From: Dicyema japonicum
Lineage: Eukaryota > Dicyemida > Rhombozoa > Dicyemidae
Direction of reading: 5' to 3'
Length of the DNA stretch: 64,000 nucleotides
Assembly: GCA_011109175.1 (NCBI GenBank)
Contig: RDEW01000010.1
Location: forward strand, 603,837-667,836
A model generated the notes under the pieces. That model was not told the origin of the DNA. It did no database searches and saw only the letters and a list, made by a program, of their open reading frames with translations. This document shows, piece by piece, positions 48,403-60,600 of this stretch. The position numbers and the translations under genes are program-made. The stretch's first letter is position 1. Each line of letters starts with the position of its first letter.

Positions 48403-48855
48403 GTCCTTTACCAATTTTTTAGAAGGCAACCTTTCTTTCAAGTCATTTAACGAATTCTTGAAGGTCTTCCTGAAAACGATACAAAATGCGTGTAATAACC
48501 AAATCTAAATCAGTTCATTTCTACTGTAACAGACTCGAACTGATCGTCGTTAAACTTAATCCATTTGTCGACACCAAACTGGATCCCTCAGTCCATTCTT
48601 CCTCGTCTAATTTTAACTAGAATATTTACTACCCAAAATGATGTTAATGAAAATCTCGCATCACAGACTTTCATGTAGATCAATGTAATTGATTTCAGTA
48701 TCAAAGTGGATTTTTTGTATTAACAAACTCCAAAAAGCCAACAGGAAAAATTAAAACCCAATTAAAATTTTCGTTATTGAAAAATATTGATTAATTTATT
48801 AAAAACAAAAAAATAGAATTTTAGAGGGCTTTCCAAAAAGTTAATTAATGAGCTA

Positions 48856-49252
48856 TTATTCTATTCTAGCCCGGATCATGCTACCAAATCATTCGGTTGT
48901 ATGATATAAGTCTTCAAATTAGTCAGATATACGATGCTCGTCGGTAGGCTACTTTTTTGAAATGGATTTCATTGATGTGGGACCATTCCGATTTATTCTA
49001 TTCTAGCCCGGATCATGCTACCAAATTCATTCGGTTGTATGATATAAGTCTTCAAATTAGTCAGATATACGATGCTCGTCGGTAGGCTACTTTTTGAAGT
49101 GGATTTCATTGATGTGGGACCATTCTGATTTATTCTATTCTAGCCCGGATCATGCTACCAAAATCATTCGGTTGTATAATATAAGTCTTCAAATTAGTCA
49201 GATATACGATGCTCGTCGGTAGGCTACTTTTTGAAGTGGATTTCATTGATGA
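48856..49252 (+). repeat. Tandem repeat, 137-base unit, about 2.9 copies
   Basis: Units start at about 48856, 48993 and 49130 with TTATTCTATTCTAGCCCGGA. They contain TCGGTAGGCTACTTTTTGAA and GATTTCATTGATGTGGGACC. Copies differ by only a few bases and single-base length changes in the T and A runs, so the array is recent. The third unit breaks off after TTTCATTGATG. Confidence 0.92.
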
Positions 49253-50740
49253 GACTTATAATCGAATTCGGAAGAATAAATTTACTGTCCCCATTTCAAA
49301 TTCAACTGCCAAGGACTTTATTTTAAACCTCCTCGAGTTTGACCAGTAAAATACGCTAGCGCAGAGCAAATTTTGGAGTCTTCGTTTATGGCTGGCTTTA
49401 TGATATTTCCCCTCTGGATTCCCAATGAGTTGTCTTACGACTCCCTCTCATTTTGATAAAGACGACGAGGTCTTTAATTCCAATTGGAAGTTTGTCATGA
49501 TTTATAGAAATGGTGGGTTTGGAAGAAACCTTGAACTATCATTTCCGTGAACTTGAACAAGTGTACATATGGTCGGCAAGGTTAATCATGAAGGAACAGT
49601 CAATGAAGATGACTTCTATACTTCCGTCTGAGAGCCTGTAGACGAAACCATAGATCTTGAAATAGTCTATCCACGTGTTCACAAAGTAAAGAGGAAGACA
49701 TGATCGGTCCTCTGCATCCAGTTTAATATTTTACAGTCATCAGCACCTTCGCTTCTCAGATTGGATTCCTTCACTAAGAAGATCAAACAGCTGCCTTTCA
49801 GATCGATTAGGAGTTACACAGCACTTCTCCAATTATTTCCAAAATTCCTCCAAAACCCAGCATTTCTACTAATCATGACAAACTACCTATGGGAATTGAA
49901 GACTTTGTTGTCCCTATTAGAAATGAGAGGGAGTCGTCATAGTCATCATTGGGAGTCTAGTGGGAAAATATCCTAAAGATCAAAACTTTTAAGTAACCGC
50001 CAGGAACGAGGACTCTGAATATGGTCCACACTAGGGTTTTGACTTGTCAGACTCGAGGAAGTTCAAAATCAGAGTCTTGAAGGTCAAATTCAAAGTGGAA
50101 GCAGCAAATTTATTCCTCTGAATTCGACCATAAGTCTCCAATAATATTTCTTCCTCAGTCACTACACCACCAGAACGAATAAAAAACCCGGTATTTATTA
50201 TATATTTTTTTAATTTAAATGTTTTATTTTATTAAATTTATTATTATTAACTCCAGATACACTGAGAAAGAAGTTAACAGTAAACAACTAATTAAGTTTA
50301 TCCAGTTCCACTGTTACAGAAACAGAGTTCTTCAACGTCACTTAAATCCATACAGAACCAGCATAAAGGTAAAAGACGTTCATTCCTTGCAGTTTTGGAA
50401 ACCCACCAGTCGACTGGGAAAAAACAAATGATCTTTTTTGTGCCACCTGAGACATGTGGATCAATGACGCCACTCTAATAGAGTATCAATATAAGGAACT
50501 GAGAACTTGAGCTTGGCGCTCATCCTGTAGCCACTACCAGACAAACCATCTCGGCAAGACCTCTGTTGGCTACAATTGTAAGCAGTTTTCTTGACGAGCA
50601 GGCGACCCTCATGAAAAACAGATCGTCTTCTCTCTTATCTACGTTCTTGTTAGCCACCGGTTTCCTTCACTTGAAGGTAGCCGGAGTAAATAAATTTAAA
50701 ACTGAAAATTAGAGCTTAAAAATCATCAACATCGAACTAA
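49253..50740. other. No confident gene
   Basis: Several short frames occur. One at 50252-50431 reads SRYTEKEVNSKQLIKFIQFH then SLQFWKPTSRLGKNK after a possible CCAG acceptor near 50258. It is not recognised. Near 50650-50685 TTCTTGTTAGCCACCGGTTTCC resembles TTTTGTTAGCCAACGGTTTCC near 58520, a shared repeat end. Confidence 0.35.
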
Positions 50741-52500
50741 AACAGCGGTCCTCGAGAAGTCAAGTTAATAGCTTACATATTTAACATATCAGTAAACACG
50801 AATGCCATCCCTGACTTTTAGCAGAGAGCCTTAACCCTATCATGCTAAATTAACTTTCGATAATCTCTATGTATTCTTTTAGCCTGACTTTCTGGACGCA
50901 TCCATAATAATAATGTCGTCTTCATAAATCAGGATTCCAGATTTAAAACCCGGTGGTTTTGGGAAACTCGCCATGAAGATATTAAATAAGAATTGGGCTC
51001 AGCACTGATCCCTGTGGAACTCTCCTGATAAGCGATATCTTACTGGAGATAATTCTGCCCAGTTTCATATAAGATTCCTATTCCCGTTAAGAAATCTCTT
51101 AACAAATTAAATAGATACTTCGGAATATCCGCCGACACGAGCAGAGCCACAGGTATTTCATTCAAACGCTATCAAACTCCGTAGAAATGTCCATTCATAA
51201 CAGGTTTAGCTCTCTCCGACCAATTATAGCCTATTCCGAATTCAATTGGTAGATGCAGTTTGCACATGGCCTACCCGGATGGAAACCCCAGTAGAAAATT
51301 ACTATCTTCGATCTTTTGAAGACAAGCATACAAAAATAATTGGTTGGATCCTTCTTCGATTTATCCTTCTTCGATTTACTGACTTTGGGACTGTCGTCAT
51401 TATAGATTTCTTCCATGAATGTAGAACATATCCAAGCCTGAAGTTTGCATCAAACAATTTCTTTAGAACACAAAACATTATGTCTGGCCCTTCTTTAAAC
51501 ATGACCATGTTTATTAAGCTTTACACTCACTGATCGCCATCTTCACTTTCCATGAAGTGACTACTCCGTTTATAATCATTAGCCTCTTCTTCAGAATACT
51601 TGATTAAATACAGCGAATCTTCTTTCATGTCGTCAGGGATTAGACTCAGTGGATCTACGCCCTGTATATTTTCCAGGTTAATTAGTTAAATGCACTCGCG
51701 CGTTACCCATAAGCATATGAATACTTTGGGTTCCGCTTTTGACGTGCTCTTCAATAGTTTTCTTCATGTAATTTTTATCGTCGCACGTCTCCGCAGTTCA
51801 TCGAAAAATCCACGAATAAGATCTCCTGTTTAGTGTTCGAAGCGATTCCTCTGACGTTGAAAGTTTCAATTAAAACTGGGTAGAATTGACAGACTGAGAG
51901 TATGATAAAGACAGACATTATTAGAGAGGCGTCAACCACTGCACTTTCCAGGTGTTTCTTGAAAACAAAAAGAATCTCCTCTATCAATAGAAGCCACCAT
52001 CTAGTTTGTCATGATGTGCCTTCTCCATTCTAGGAAATACCAGTACGGTCCCATACGATCCTAGACATATCCACATAAGCGAGAAGTGGAACGAAGCAAT
52101 AAAAACTCCAAGTTTATCACCATCATTATAGGAGAAATGGTTTGGATCCTTCGGCGTTGGAACTTCAAATCTAGAGGTTTCGGATAAGACCTCCAAACGC
52201 TGTCCAAGTTTGTCTTATAATCCCCCTTACATAGCGCAATAATTAGTTGAACCAAAGTTGATGCAGTCGATCCTCAATCTCGATACACCCTCACATCTGA
52301 CAAGATCGTGCTTTCCACCACAAAGAAGACGCCTCTTTTTGGTAAAAGCAGATATGTTTCCGTATAGCTGGAAGTTATAGCACCTTGGTGGCCTCTCCTC
52401 ATCAATTCATACATATGAAGCCAAAACGGACAAGGGACATTGACCTGGTATAACCGACATATTTTCATAGTAGAGGGGACCATATCCTTGACATACTCAT
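50741..52500 (-). mobile_element. Jockey/CR1-like LINE, decayed
   Basis: Minus-strand pieces in order: 52196-52000 reads PTPKDPNHFSYNDGDKLGVF (endonuclease C-terminus style). 51508-51302 reads LFDANFRLGYVLHSWKKSIM then TTVPK. 51290-51200 reads GFHPGRPCANCIYQL. Near 51180 is MDISTEFDSV. Near 51000 is AQFLFNIFMASFPKPPG. 50930-50890 reads SGILIYEDDIIIMD. These follow the order of RT motifs 0 to 5. The catalytic box is YEDD rather than YADD, and stops break every block, so the copy is dead. Confidence 0.75.
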
Positions 52501-52993
52501 TTAAGCCGCCATCTTAGATCCAGAAAGGCAAATTTTTCAAAACGATCTCGGAAGGTTTCACATAGACGTGATTACCAGGACCAAAAAGACATGTAGTAGT
52601 CCAAAAGTTCCATTTGTCCCCTTCCTCTTAAATTCCAATCGATTCGACCCAGTCGTGCCCTCAGCTTGACAGTGCTTCTCCTCCGAGACACACAAGCTCG
52701 CAATGGACAAGGAATTGTATGATTCAGATAGAAAAGCACCCAGCTCTGTTAATCAGAATCAAGAACTTCAAAAATGTCGGTTCCGAAAGTACATTTCTGA
52801 AATCTACTGTGGTAGTGGGTATTAAAAAGAGTCATCCTGCCTCTCTAACGCTTCACATAGTTGCATCGGGTGGCTCAGTACCGGTCAATCTTGCAATTGA
52901 ACATAACTAATATCATAAGCAGAGTTTTGGAGTTGCGTGCCTGATTAAAGGTTCACAAAGTGATTGGGATGTCTTTCTTGTCGTAGAGCCGTA
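52501..52993. other. No gene seen
   Basis: May be the 5' part of the LINE on the minus strand, but no motif supports this. Confidence 0.35.
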
Positions 52994-53205
52994 CTAGCTA
53001 TAGCTCTTCCCAGGCAGCAGACACACTTTATTTAAGCAGTGAACAGTTATGATAATCAATCGATGAAGGAGAACCAAGAAGTGCTCTTCACTTCTTTTTT
53101 CCTTTTTGCTAGGTGTGAGTCCTTTTGTAGACCATCCGGTTCCGCAGTGAGTTGTTCACTGATAATGATGTCATTCTTCAAGCCAAAACATTGTAGATGC
53201 GAGGA
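52994..53205 (-). mobile_element. tRNA-derived SINE lacking its tRNA head
   Basis: The tail (GAACAGTTATGATAATCAATC, then GCTCTTCACTTCTTTTTTCC) and body (CCATCCGGTTCCGCAGTGAG, then CATTGTAGATGCGAGGAAC) match the family. Similarity stops before the B box, so this copy is truncated at its 5' end. Confidence 0.8.
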
Positions 53206-54539
53206 ACATAACAGGTAAAGATTGCATAAGTAAATTATACCGACGAATTATGTGCCTTCTATAGAATATGGGTATGCATTCTGCGTCGTCGTTGTGACAA
53301 AATCAGTTGCTTGCACGAAAAGGCTCTACGCCTTTTACGGAGTCGAACAGACCCTATCCTCGACGCTCCATTGTTGGAGTTATTGATAAGAAGGAATGGC
53401 CGCGGATTCTTCTAGTTCTGTCAAGAACAAGGAAATCCACTATGTTCATGGGTATTACATTCTGAAAATGAGCTATCCTTCCTATATCGACTTCTAGTAG
53501 ACACAAGCGGACCACAGGGAAAAATTAGCAAATGAGATATAGGAAATCGGGATCACCAAATTAATTCCATTCCTGCTTATACCTGCGGATGTTTCGACAA
53601 GCAATCAATTTCAATGTTATTAGACAAGACAAATATTAAAGAAAAATTCAAAAATTAGAAGCCCTATCATGAGCATTGTGGCATAAATCAAGGAAATTAA
53701 TATTAATTAACTACCTCATAAAAAATAAGTTTGTTGTCGAGACGTCGGAAATCCTTGATGATCCAAAGAGTCACAAAGGATCTACATGAGACTGGATAGC
53801 TTAGAGAACGTATCTTATTAGCTATCGCTAGATTAAACAGTCTGACGATTCAAGCTCCCTAGATTAAGTGCTGAATAACTGTTTAATTTTTTTTTTTTTT
53901 TAAAAACAAAAATTTTTTTTAACAATTAAACAAATGTCATTTGAGGAAGCCTGCTGCGTGGATTGCGAACGAGTTCCCTCGGAGTACTGTTTAATTTTAA
54001 GAACCTAATTTTAATAGACAATAAATCAATACTAATTGAGTTTCTTCATCAACGGTCTGAAGTGCCTTGTTATTTCTCATGTCTTACAAATGCCGACTTA
54101 ATAGTCTTGATTAGTGATTAAAACCCTGATGCACCGACACTTTTTTTTGATAATCCACTGGACAACTCTAAAAAACAAAATTCATTAACAAAGTCGAGAG
54201 ATGCTATTAGTTACAATATAAATAATGCAAGTAGATACCCCCAATTGGAATCTCCTAAAGTGATCAAGCATACTGACAGTTAGCTAAAAGCACTTCTACT
54301 TTTCTCATAGACATATAAAAACTTAGGGTTTCTCTTGTGTCGTACTTTCTACTATCATTTCTATTTGTTTCTTCCACCCAAATTTCCTCGTTGTTAACAA
54401 TTAGCAACTATTTCAATGCATTCAGTTTCCACCATCGAGTAAGTAGACACCGATATCACACAAGTCCACTCAGAAAAGGAAGAAAACGCCAATCCTCACA
54501 GTTTTAAAATCCCTTAGTAGAGTGGGGGAATTTTGGCGG
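53206..54539. other. No gene seen
   Basis: No motif-bearing frame. A T run and A run flank 53885-53935. The word shared with 11.0 kb (GATGATCCAAAGAGTCACAA) lies at 53757. Confidence 0.45.
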
Positions 54540-54935
54540 TTAAAATTGTATTGTTATTAACCCCAGATTTACCATTGTAAGTCCAGCACAAACAGTCATC
54601 ACTGACTAATCCAAGGAAGGAACCAAAAAAAGAACATCTGCTTGTGCCGACCAAACCCATCTTCCAATACTTCATTACAGGCTTCCGCTTACGAAGAGAG
54701 GTGGAGAAGTGTTCCGCCCTCTTCCGTTTTGTCCAACGTCTTACCGTCACGGACATCACTTCATTCTTTAGCGGAATAGTTTTCATAATGCAATCTTCGT
54801 CAAAGGATTTAATCAGGGAGAAATGTAGGAAGATCCCTTTTAACAACTGTGTCGTGCCAGAAGGACTCGTCGCCTCACGGGTCGGATCTGTTTGACAATA
54901 ATTGACCTTCAGATCCGATGTCATCAGAAGTTGCG
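54540..54935 (-). repeat. ~400-base dispersed repeat, near complete
   Basis: It shares GAAGTGATGTCCGTGACGGT, CCTGTAATGAAGTATTGGAA and GTCGGCACAAGCAGATG (complemented) with 1.7, 14.3, 62.5 and 63.1 kb. The minus frame of 136 residues inside it is not conserved as protein between copies, so I treat it as non-coding. It lies immediately next to the 3' end of the LINE at 54.96 kb. Confidence 0.8.
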
Positions 54936-54959
54936 CTTTATTTATTATTATTTATTTAA

Positions 54960-56330
54960 AGCACTCCCGAGAAGTCAAAAATTAATCAAGCCTCCCTTGT
55001 GCCGTATTTCTAGCCATCCTCTCTATCAGCCTTTTCCAGGACCCTCTACTTCGTGCCAGTTCCCTTAAGGTATCTAGGTCGTCTGCGGAAGTGAGCTTCA
55101 GTCCCACAGCCGACAGGTCTCCATTCAAAATAGTTGGGAGTGTGACTCTTGGTCTTCCACGGAAACCGGCTCCCGTATGCATTAGGTAGTTTTCCATGGC
55201 GATATTCGCGGGTACTTGAGCATTTAGACGTAAGATATGTCCAAAGAGACTCCATCTTGATCTGAAGATCTCTCGGATAGTATACCAGATTTGCACTTCG
55301 AGTAGAGGTCATTGTTTGAGATCTTCTTAGGCACTTGATCTTGATTACTGATTTCAATTGTGTCCTGTGGAAAGCGTCAAGACGGTCCATCTCTTGTTTA
55401 GAGATTCCCCAAGTGCCTGAATTGTAGGTCAGGACGGGGATGACAAAAGCCTTATATATTCTGAGTTTGGTGTTTAATCCCATCCTCTTCTTATGACCCC
55501 ACATATTCGATACTTTCTTTAGTGCACACATTGCGAGGATTTTCCTCCGAGAAACATCTTCTGAGTCCCCGAGAAGCGAACCCACTTCTTTTGCTTTCTC
55601 CAAGACTCGTCCGATCTTCGTCATTGCGTGTAAGTGTTGTGAACTCTGTTTTATCGGTGTTAACGGTTAAGAACCATTTCGAGAATACGTGTGGAAGAAC
55701 GTTAAGCATGTGTTGAAGTACTTGAATATCCTCAGAAACAAAGTCCAGGTCGTCCGCGTAGATTATCTCGTTATAATTGTTGCCAACCAGGGGTCTGAAC
55801 TCTCTTATTGCGGCCTCAAGGTAGACAATAAAGAGGACCGGGGATAGTGAGTCCCCCTGTGGAACTCCACGTGAGGTCGAAAAAAAGTTAGAGGTAGAGT
55901 CACCAATTTTGACGGCAAGTTGAGTGTTCCGCATGAGTAAGTGTATTATTTTGACATCGTCAGGCAGTAGAAAACTCTCCAACACTTCCATAAGTTTTCC
56001 ACGGTCCACCGAGTCGAACGCACGGGACATGTCGATACCAAGTATCTCAATAGATTTTTTGTATTTTTGGCACAGGGCACAATACCACCTGTGCCCCCAT
56101 ACCACGTCAGCCGTGGACCTGCCCGTCCGGAATCCACTTTGGCCGTCCGAAAGAAATATGTTCACCCTCTCCTTTATTCGGTTTAAAGCAATGAGGGATA
56201 ATGTTTTTCGTATGGAGGTTAGGAGTATAATAGGTCTGAAGTTGTGAGGGGGGCCTTTACTTTTCCCGGTTTTTGTAGTGGAATTAGCCACCCTTTTAGC
56301 CAGTTGCGCTTTGTCAGAAGATTAAAATTG
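54960..56330 (-). mobile_element. GSLLGD-type LINE, longest copy in the window
   Basis: The frame 56291-55491 carries NFRPIILLTSIRKTLSLIAL, GFRTGRSTADVVW, GIDMSRAFDSVDR, GVPQGDSLSPVLFIVYLEAA and IIYADDLDFVSED, a complete RT palm with YADD. It shifts to 55624-55046 (VGSLLGDSEDVSRRKILAMC, YKAFVIPVLTYNSGTWGISK) and then 55296-54982 (LNAQVPANIAMENYL, GFRGRPRVTLPTILNGDL). The tail reads GAGTGCTTTAAATAAATAAT. Two frame changes separate the blocks. It is 5' truncated about 100 bases before the ProRS start, on the opposite strand. Confidence 0.88.
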
Positions 56331-56434
56331 TAAACTAAATCAAAACAAAATAAAAAAGTAATTATAAAATAAAATTACAGAATAAAATTCAAAAATAAAC
56401 AAATAAAAGTAAATAAAATAGGATTTAAAGACAC

Positions 56435-58256
56435 ATGCAGAATCCTGTGGTATTTTTCGCTTAATTATGTAACAGGAAAAAGCCAACGGAGTTTCCTCCA
56501 ATAAGAATGTTGTAAAGAAAAAACAAACGAAACTCGGAATAGAAGTCAGCAGGGAAGAAAACTTCTCAAAGTGTACCGTCAGGTGTCTTTTTCTCTAAGC
56601 AGTTAATAGGTTATCGTCAAAGCAGAATTGATTGATTATTATGACGTCTCCGGTTGTTATATCCTTATGCCCTACTCGTATTCCATTGGGAGTACATTGT
56701 GGGCGTTTTTTGATAAAGAAATCAAAAAACTTGGAGTTAAAAACGCATATTTCCCACTATTTGTCTCTAAGTCTTCATTGACTCGGGAAAAAGAGCACAT
56801 CGATGACTTCTCCCCAGAAGTAGTAGTCTCACTAACAAAAGGTCGCTTGGGTAACTCACTCTGGTGATTCTCCTTTGGCTGAACCGATTGCCATTCGACC
56901 TACTAGTGAAACTGTAATGTACCCGGCATTTGCTCGGTGGATCAAGTCCTACAGGGATCTACCTTTAAAACTTAATCAGTGGAACAACGTTGTGGTTTAC
57001 TGTGTAATTTTAAATTTTGCGGTGGGAATTCAAAGACCCAATGCCGTTTCTCCGCACACGTGAGTTCTTGTGGCAGGAGGGACATTCTGCCTTTGCCACG
57101 AAGAAAGAGGCAGACAAGGAAACTGACGACATTCTCGTCCTCTACCGCAGAGTTTACGAGGAACTGCTTGCCGTCCCAGTAATTCCAGGAATGAAAACCA
57201 ATAAAGAGAAGTTTGCCGAGCAAATTATACGAAAACCATTGAATCCTACATTGCTGCAAGCGGACGAGGGATTCAGGTGAGGAATTGATCTTTTGATTTC
57301 TCAGTGTGGAACAGCCCACCATTTGGGCCAGAATTTCTCTACAATGTTCAAAATCGACTATCAGGACCCCGTCGATGGATCCTCGAAGTATGTCTATCAG
57401 AATTCTTGGGGATTAACCACAAGAACGATTGGTGTCATGGTAATGGTCCATAGCGACGATAAGGGTCTCATCCTTCCCCCAAGAGTGGCTCCTGTTCAGG
57501 TATTTGGTATTCTAAATCCCAGATTGTGATCATTCCTTGTGGTTTGACTGGAAGTGTCGAAGAATCGGTACAGAAGAGTGTGATGGAACTTGCCCGGACT
57601 GTGCTTAATACATTAACGGGAGCTGGTCTTCGAGTAGAGCTTGATGACTGTGAACATAGAACTACTGGATGGAAGTTCAGTCAGCATGAGCTCAGGGTTG
57701 CCTGTTTTGGCTAATTTGAGGGGGTTCCTCTTAGAATTGAGATTGGTCCAACTGAGGCAGCCTCAAGAAACTTGGTCCTTGTTTCAAGAAACTCAAGTGT
57801 CCGCCAGAATCTCCCTTTTAATGATTCATATGATCTGTGCATTGTTGAGATTAAGAATATTTTGGAAGAAATCCAATGTAGTCTGTTCCAAAGGTACTTT
57901 ATGGAAGCTCACGTGATAGGGCTAAGAGCAACCTAGAGGAGATGATATTATGTACGACTGACTGGAAGGCTTTTAAGGAGGCCTTCGACGAAAAGAAGAT
58001 TGTTGCAGCTCCGTTCTGCTGTGGGGACTCATGTGAATCTTATATTAAGGAAAATACAGAGTTTGACTGATTGTGGTTATTTAGAACTGTTGAAATCATG
58101 GATGACAACGTGAAATCGACTGGAATGGGAGCCAAGTCTCTGTGTATTCCATTTGACCAGGAAAGGTATGGAGAGATCTATGATGACTCTAAATGCATCA
58201 ATGAGCAATGTACCAGAAAACCACAGTCGTATGTACTGTTTGGGAGGAGTTATTAA
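56435..58256 (+). CDS. PARS1: Prolyl-tRNA synthetase, stand-alone eukaryotic type
   Basis: This class II enzyme charges tRNA-Pro with proline. Ten exons give about 532 residues, starting MQNPVEKANG and ending YVLFGRSY. Blocks in order are [35 protein letters not shown] (motif 1 region), [40 protein letters not shown] (motif 2), [27 protein letters not shown] (motif 3), [10 protein letters not shown], and a C-terminal zinc-like domain (CCGDSC and CINEQC). Introns start at 56450, 56583, 56820, 56995, 57277, 57500, 57697, 57894 and 58061. The 56995-57019 intron ends TG, not AG. One base seems missing near 56572 (in KWYRQ) and near 57217. No GluRS or WHEP domain lies upstream, where a LINE ends within about 100 bases. 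Confidence 0.92.
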
Positions 58257-59346
58257 TTGATCATTTTTCATTTGGCTTCAATATTAGTCTTTTTTACTTT
58301 TTAATTTCTTTTTTTGTCGTAGTGTTGTACTAATTGTAGATATTTTGGAAAGCTTTCTTGGTGGTCGTTCCACGCCAGTCAAGCAAGCCATTTGTAAAGG
58401 AAAGAGGTTGGGTTTGTTCGCTACATAAGTAGGCAGTTTCTTTACGGCGGTGACCCACATGAAAACCAACCTATACAAGACCAGACAGGCAAAGTTGCTT
58501 TTGGATTGGTTTTTATATTTTTGTTAGCCAACGGTTTCCTTTGGGTAAATAAAATAAATGAATATTAGACTCTCAAGAATTTTTTATAAGATGAATATTA
58601 TTTCAACTTTTATTGAAGGTCAGGTCAGATTTAAGTTAAGTAAAAAGCTTGAGACTTCGGGGTCAAAAGTGAATACTCAGCACAAAACTTCTGTTTTGAA
58701 TTAAACCAAAGACAATTCTACCGAAGACTCGACCTCTTTGAATGAATCACTAACCCCAAGGACTTTGGATGCTTGAAATATTGGTCCAATGTATAGAAAG
58801 GGAAAAATTCATTAAAAAAGAGGCTTGTTGAGCGTAAACAAAAGGGTCATTGATTCTGAGCAAATCTCACTGGAAATCTCAGATGAATTCATTCCAGGAC
58901 TTATTGATTCTCCTTCAAAATAGATGGGATGATCCTAATTTGTATCAAGAACTTGACTGCTCATATCAAGCACATTGTAAAGGACAACCTCGATTCCACT
59001 GATACCACATCTCATCTCAAAAACTATCCCTGTCAATTTTGAGGATTTAAGACCAAGTTGTAGGTGGACCCGTATTATTTTTTATTCCAATGGTATTTTG
59101 TGGAATAACAAAAATGTCATTACTGCCTATGCGGCTATTACACAACATCGCATTTCTCAAAGTATTTGAAATATCTTTGTTCAAACATGCCCTTTTGTAT
59201 TATTTTTTTGTGGTAAAGACAGACATAGACTTACAGAGAATTTTATTTACCATCAAACTCAAATCACTAACAAAGTTATGGGGTGACTCATGACACTAAG
59301 AGTTTAAAGTAAGGCTGACAAGATCAGCTAATACGAGATATCGTAT
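58257..59346. other. No gene seen
   Basis: Downstream of ProRS the sequence holds short frames only. GTTAGCCAACGGTTTCCTTT near 58523 followed by GGTAAATAAAATAAATGA resembles 50660 and 62165, a small dispersed repeat end. Confidence 0.4.
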
Positions 59347-60600
59347 GCAGGGGCGTGCTTATGGGGTAGGGGCAGCCTCCCCGGGAAGCACACTGTAAGG
59401 GGTAGCAGATCCAGGCCATAAGACGACGATTGTTTTTCCTTGCCACAATCCTCTGTTTTTATTTTTTGTGTGTTTCCTATAATTTGATCCGACAAATGAA
59501 GCGAATACAACTCAGAGGGGCTCAAAAACGCCGCAAGAAAGAGCTCAGAGAAACAGAAGATAATGCCACGTGAGGCTGCTTAGATGTGTGGGTTAAGAAG
59601 AGATGAAGAAGCAACATGTGGTAAACGACCAATCGGATGCTGACATTTTTGAACCCTTGGCTGTCATCCAAGAGGGAATCAGAAATCCAGTGAACAAAAC
59701 TCTACACTGAAGAGTTGATTCCAGATGATGATTTAAATTCTAATGCTGTTGTCACTTTGAACAGTAAAACTGAAGGCAACAACGGCGTTTAATTTTTTGA
59801 ATTATTTCGTGACCACGACTTTGGCGTTTAAAGAAACCGATTTCCACATATCTAGTAAAGTGTTTAGTTCAGCAAGGACCAGAGAATTTCCAACACCAGG
59901 AAATTTAATTCAGACAAGCGATGACCTTGTTGGGCTCAATAGAATTATTGACCTTAAATCTGAAGACATCGTGAAGAGTGCAGCCGAATTAGCAACAGAA
60001 TACTACAGAAGTGGAATGTACCCCTGGTAGTACCTAATAGTAGTCAGGCGAAAAAAAGATGCCTGGAGAGAGTGCGAAAGACTAAAACTTATCAGAAGTT
60101 GATGAATAAAAAGAATGAATTCGCAGACAGACTGAAAACTGAGCTTTCAGAACGCTCATACCGCATTCATAGGCTCGCTGACAAGTTTTCATTCTTGGTA
60201 AAGGAACATTTGAAAATCAGAATTTTGCTAACCAATTTGAGACTGACGTGAACTCATCTTCTCTACAAAGAAATTGTTGATTGTCTTACACTTTTCCGAA
60301 GTGGAAACAGAACTGCGAAGAAAAAATACAAAGGATTTTTTTGCTTCATTAGTTGTGCTTGGCTGGATGTTTTTCCAATTTTGTGCACTACATATCGTTT
60401 ATTACTCACAGTGGGCTACTCAATTGATAGGTGTGAACGTTCTTTTTCAAAATTAAAACAGATACAAACATTTTTGAGGTATTCGATGTCAAGCGCCTGT
60501 CAAGTTTATCTTTGATTGAAAAAAATTCCTGACAAGCGAGGTGAAAGAAGTTGTGGCAAAGACTTTTGCTGAAAGCAAAGAGCAATTGGAAGTAAGTGAC
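59347..60600 (+). mobile_element. hAT transposon remnant (ZMYM1-like)
   Basis: CAGGGGCGTGCTTATGGGGT at 59347 resembles a hAT terminal repeat of the ZMYM1-related group. Near 59495 a frame starts MKRIQLRGAQKRRKKELRE, the typical N-terminus. At 59935-60030 is DIVKSAAELATEYYRSG. Near 60430-60490 IDRCERSFSKLKQIQTFLR then YSMSS matches the hAT dimerisation helix. Intervening stops and frame changes show it is inactive. The 3' terminal repeat was not found. Confidence 0.7.

Noticed and set aside
48856-49252. CRISPR-like array
   Set aside because: The 137-base units are directly tandem without unique spacers, and the window is eukaryotic.
54514-54924. A 136-residue protein on the minus strand
   Set aside because: The region is a dispersed repeat. 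The frame is not conserved between copies.
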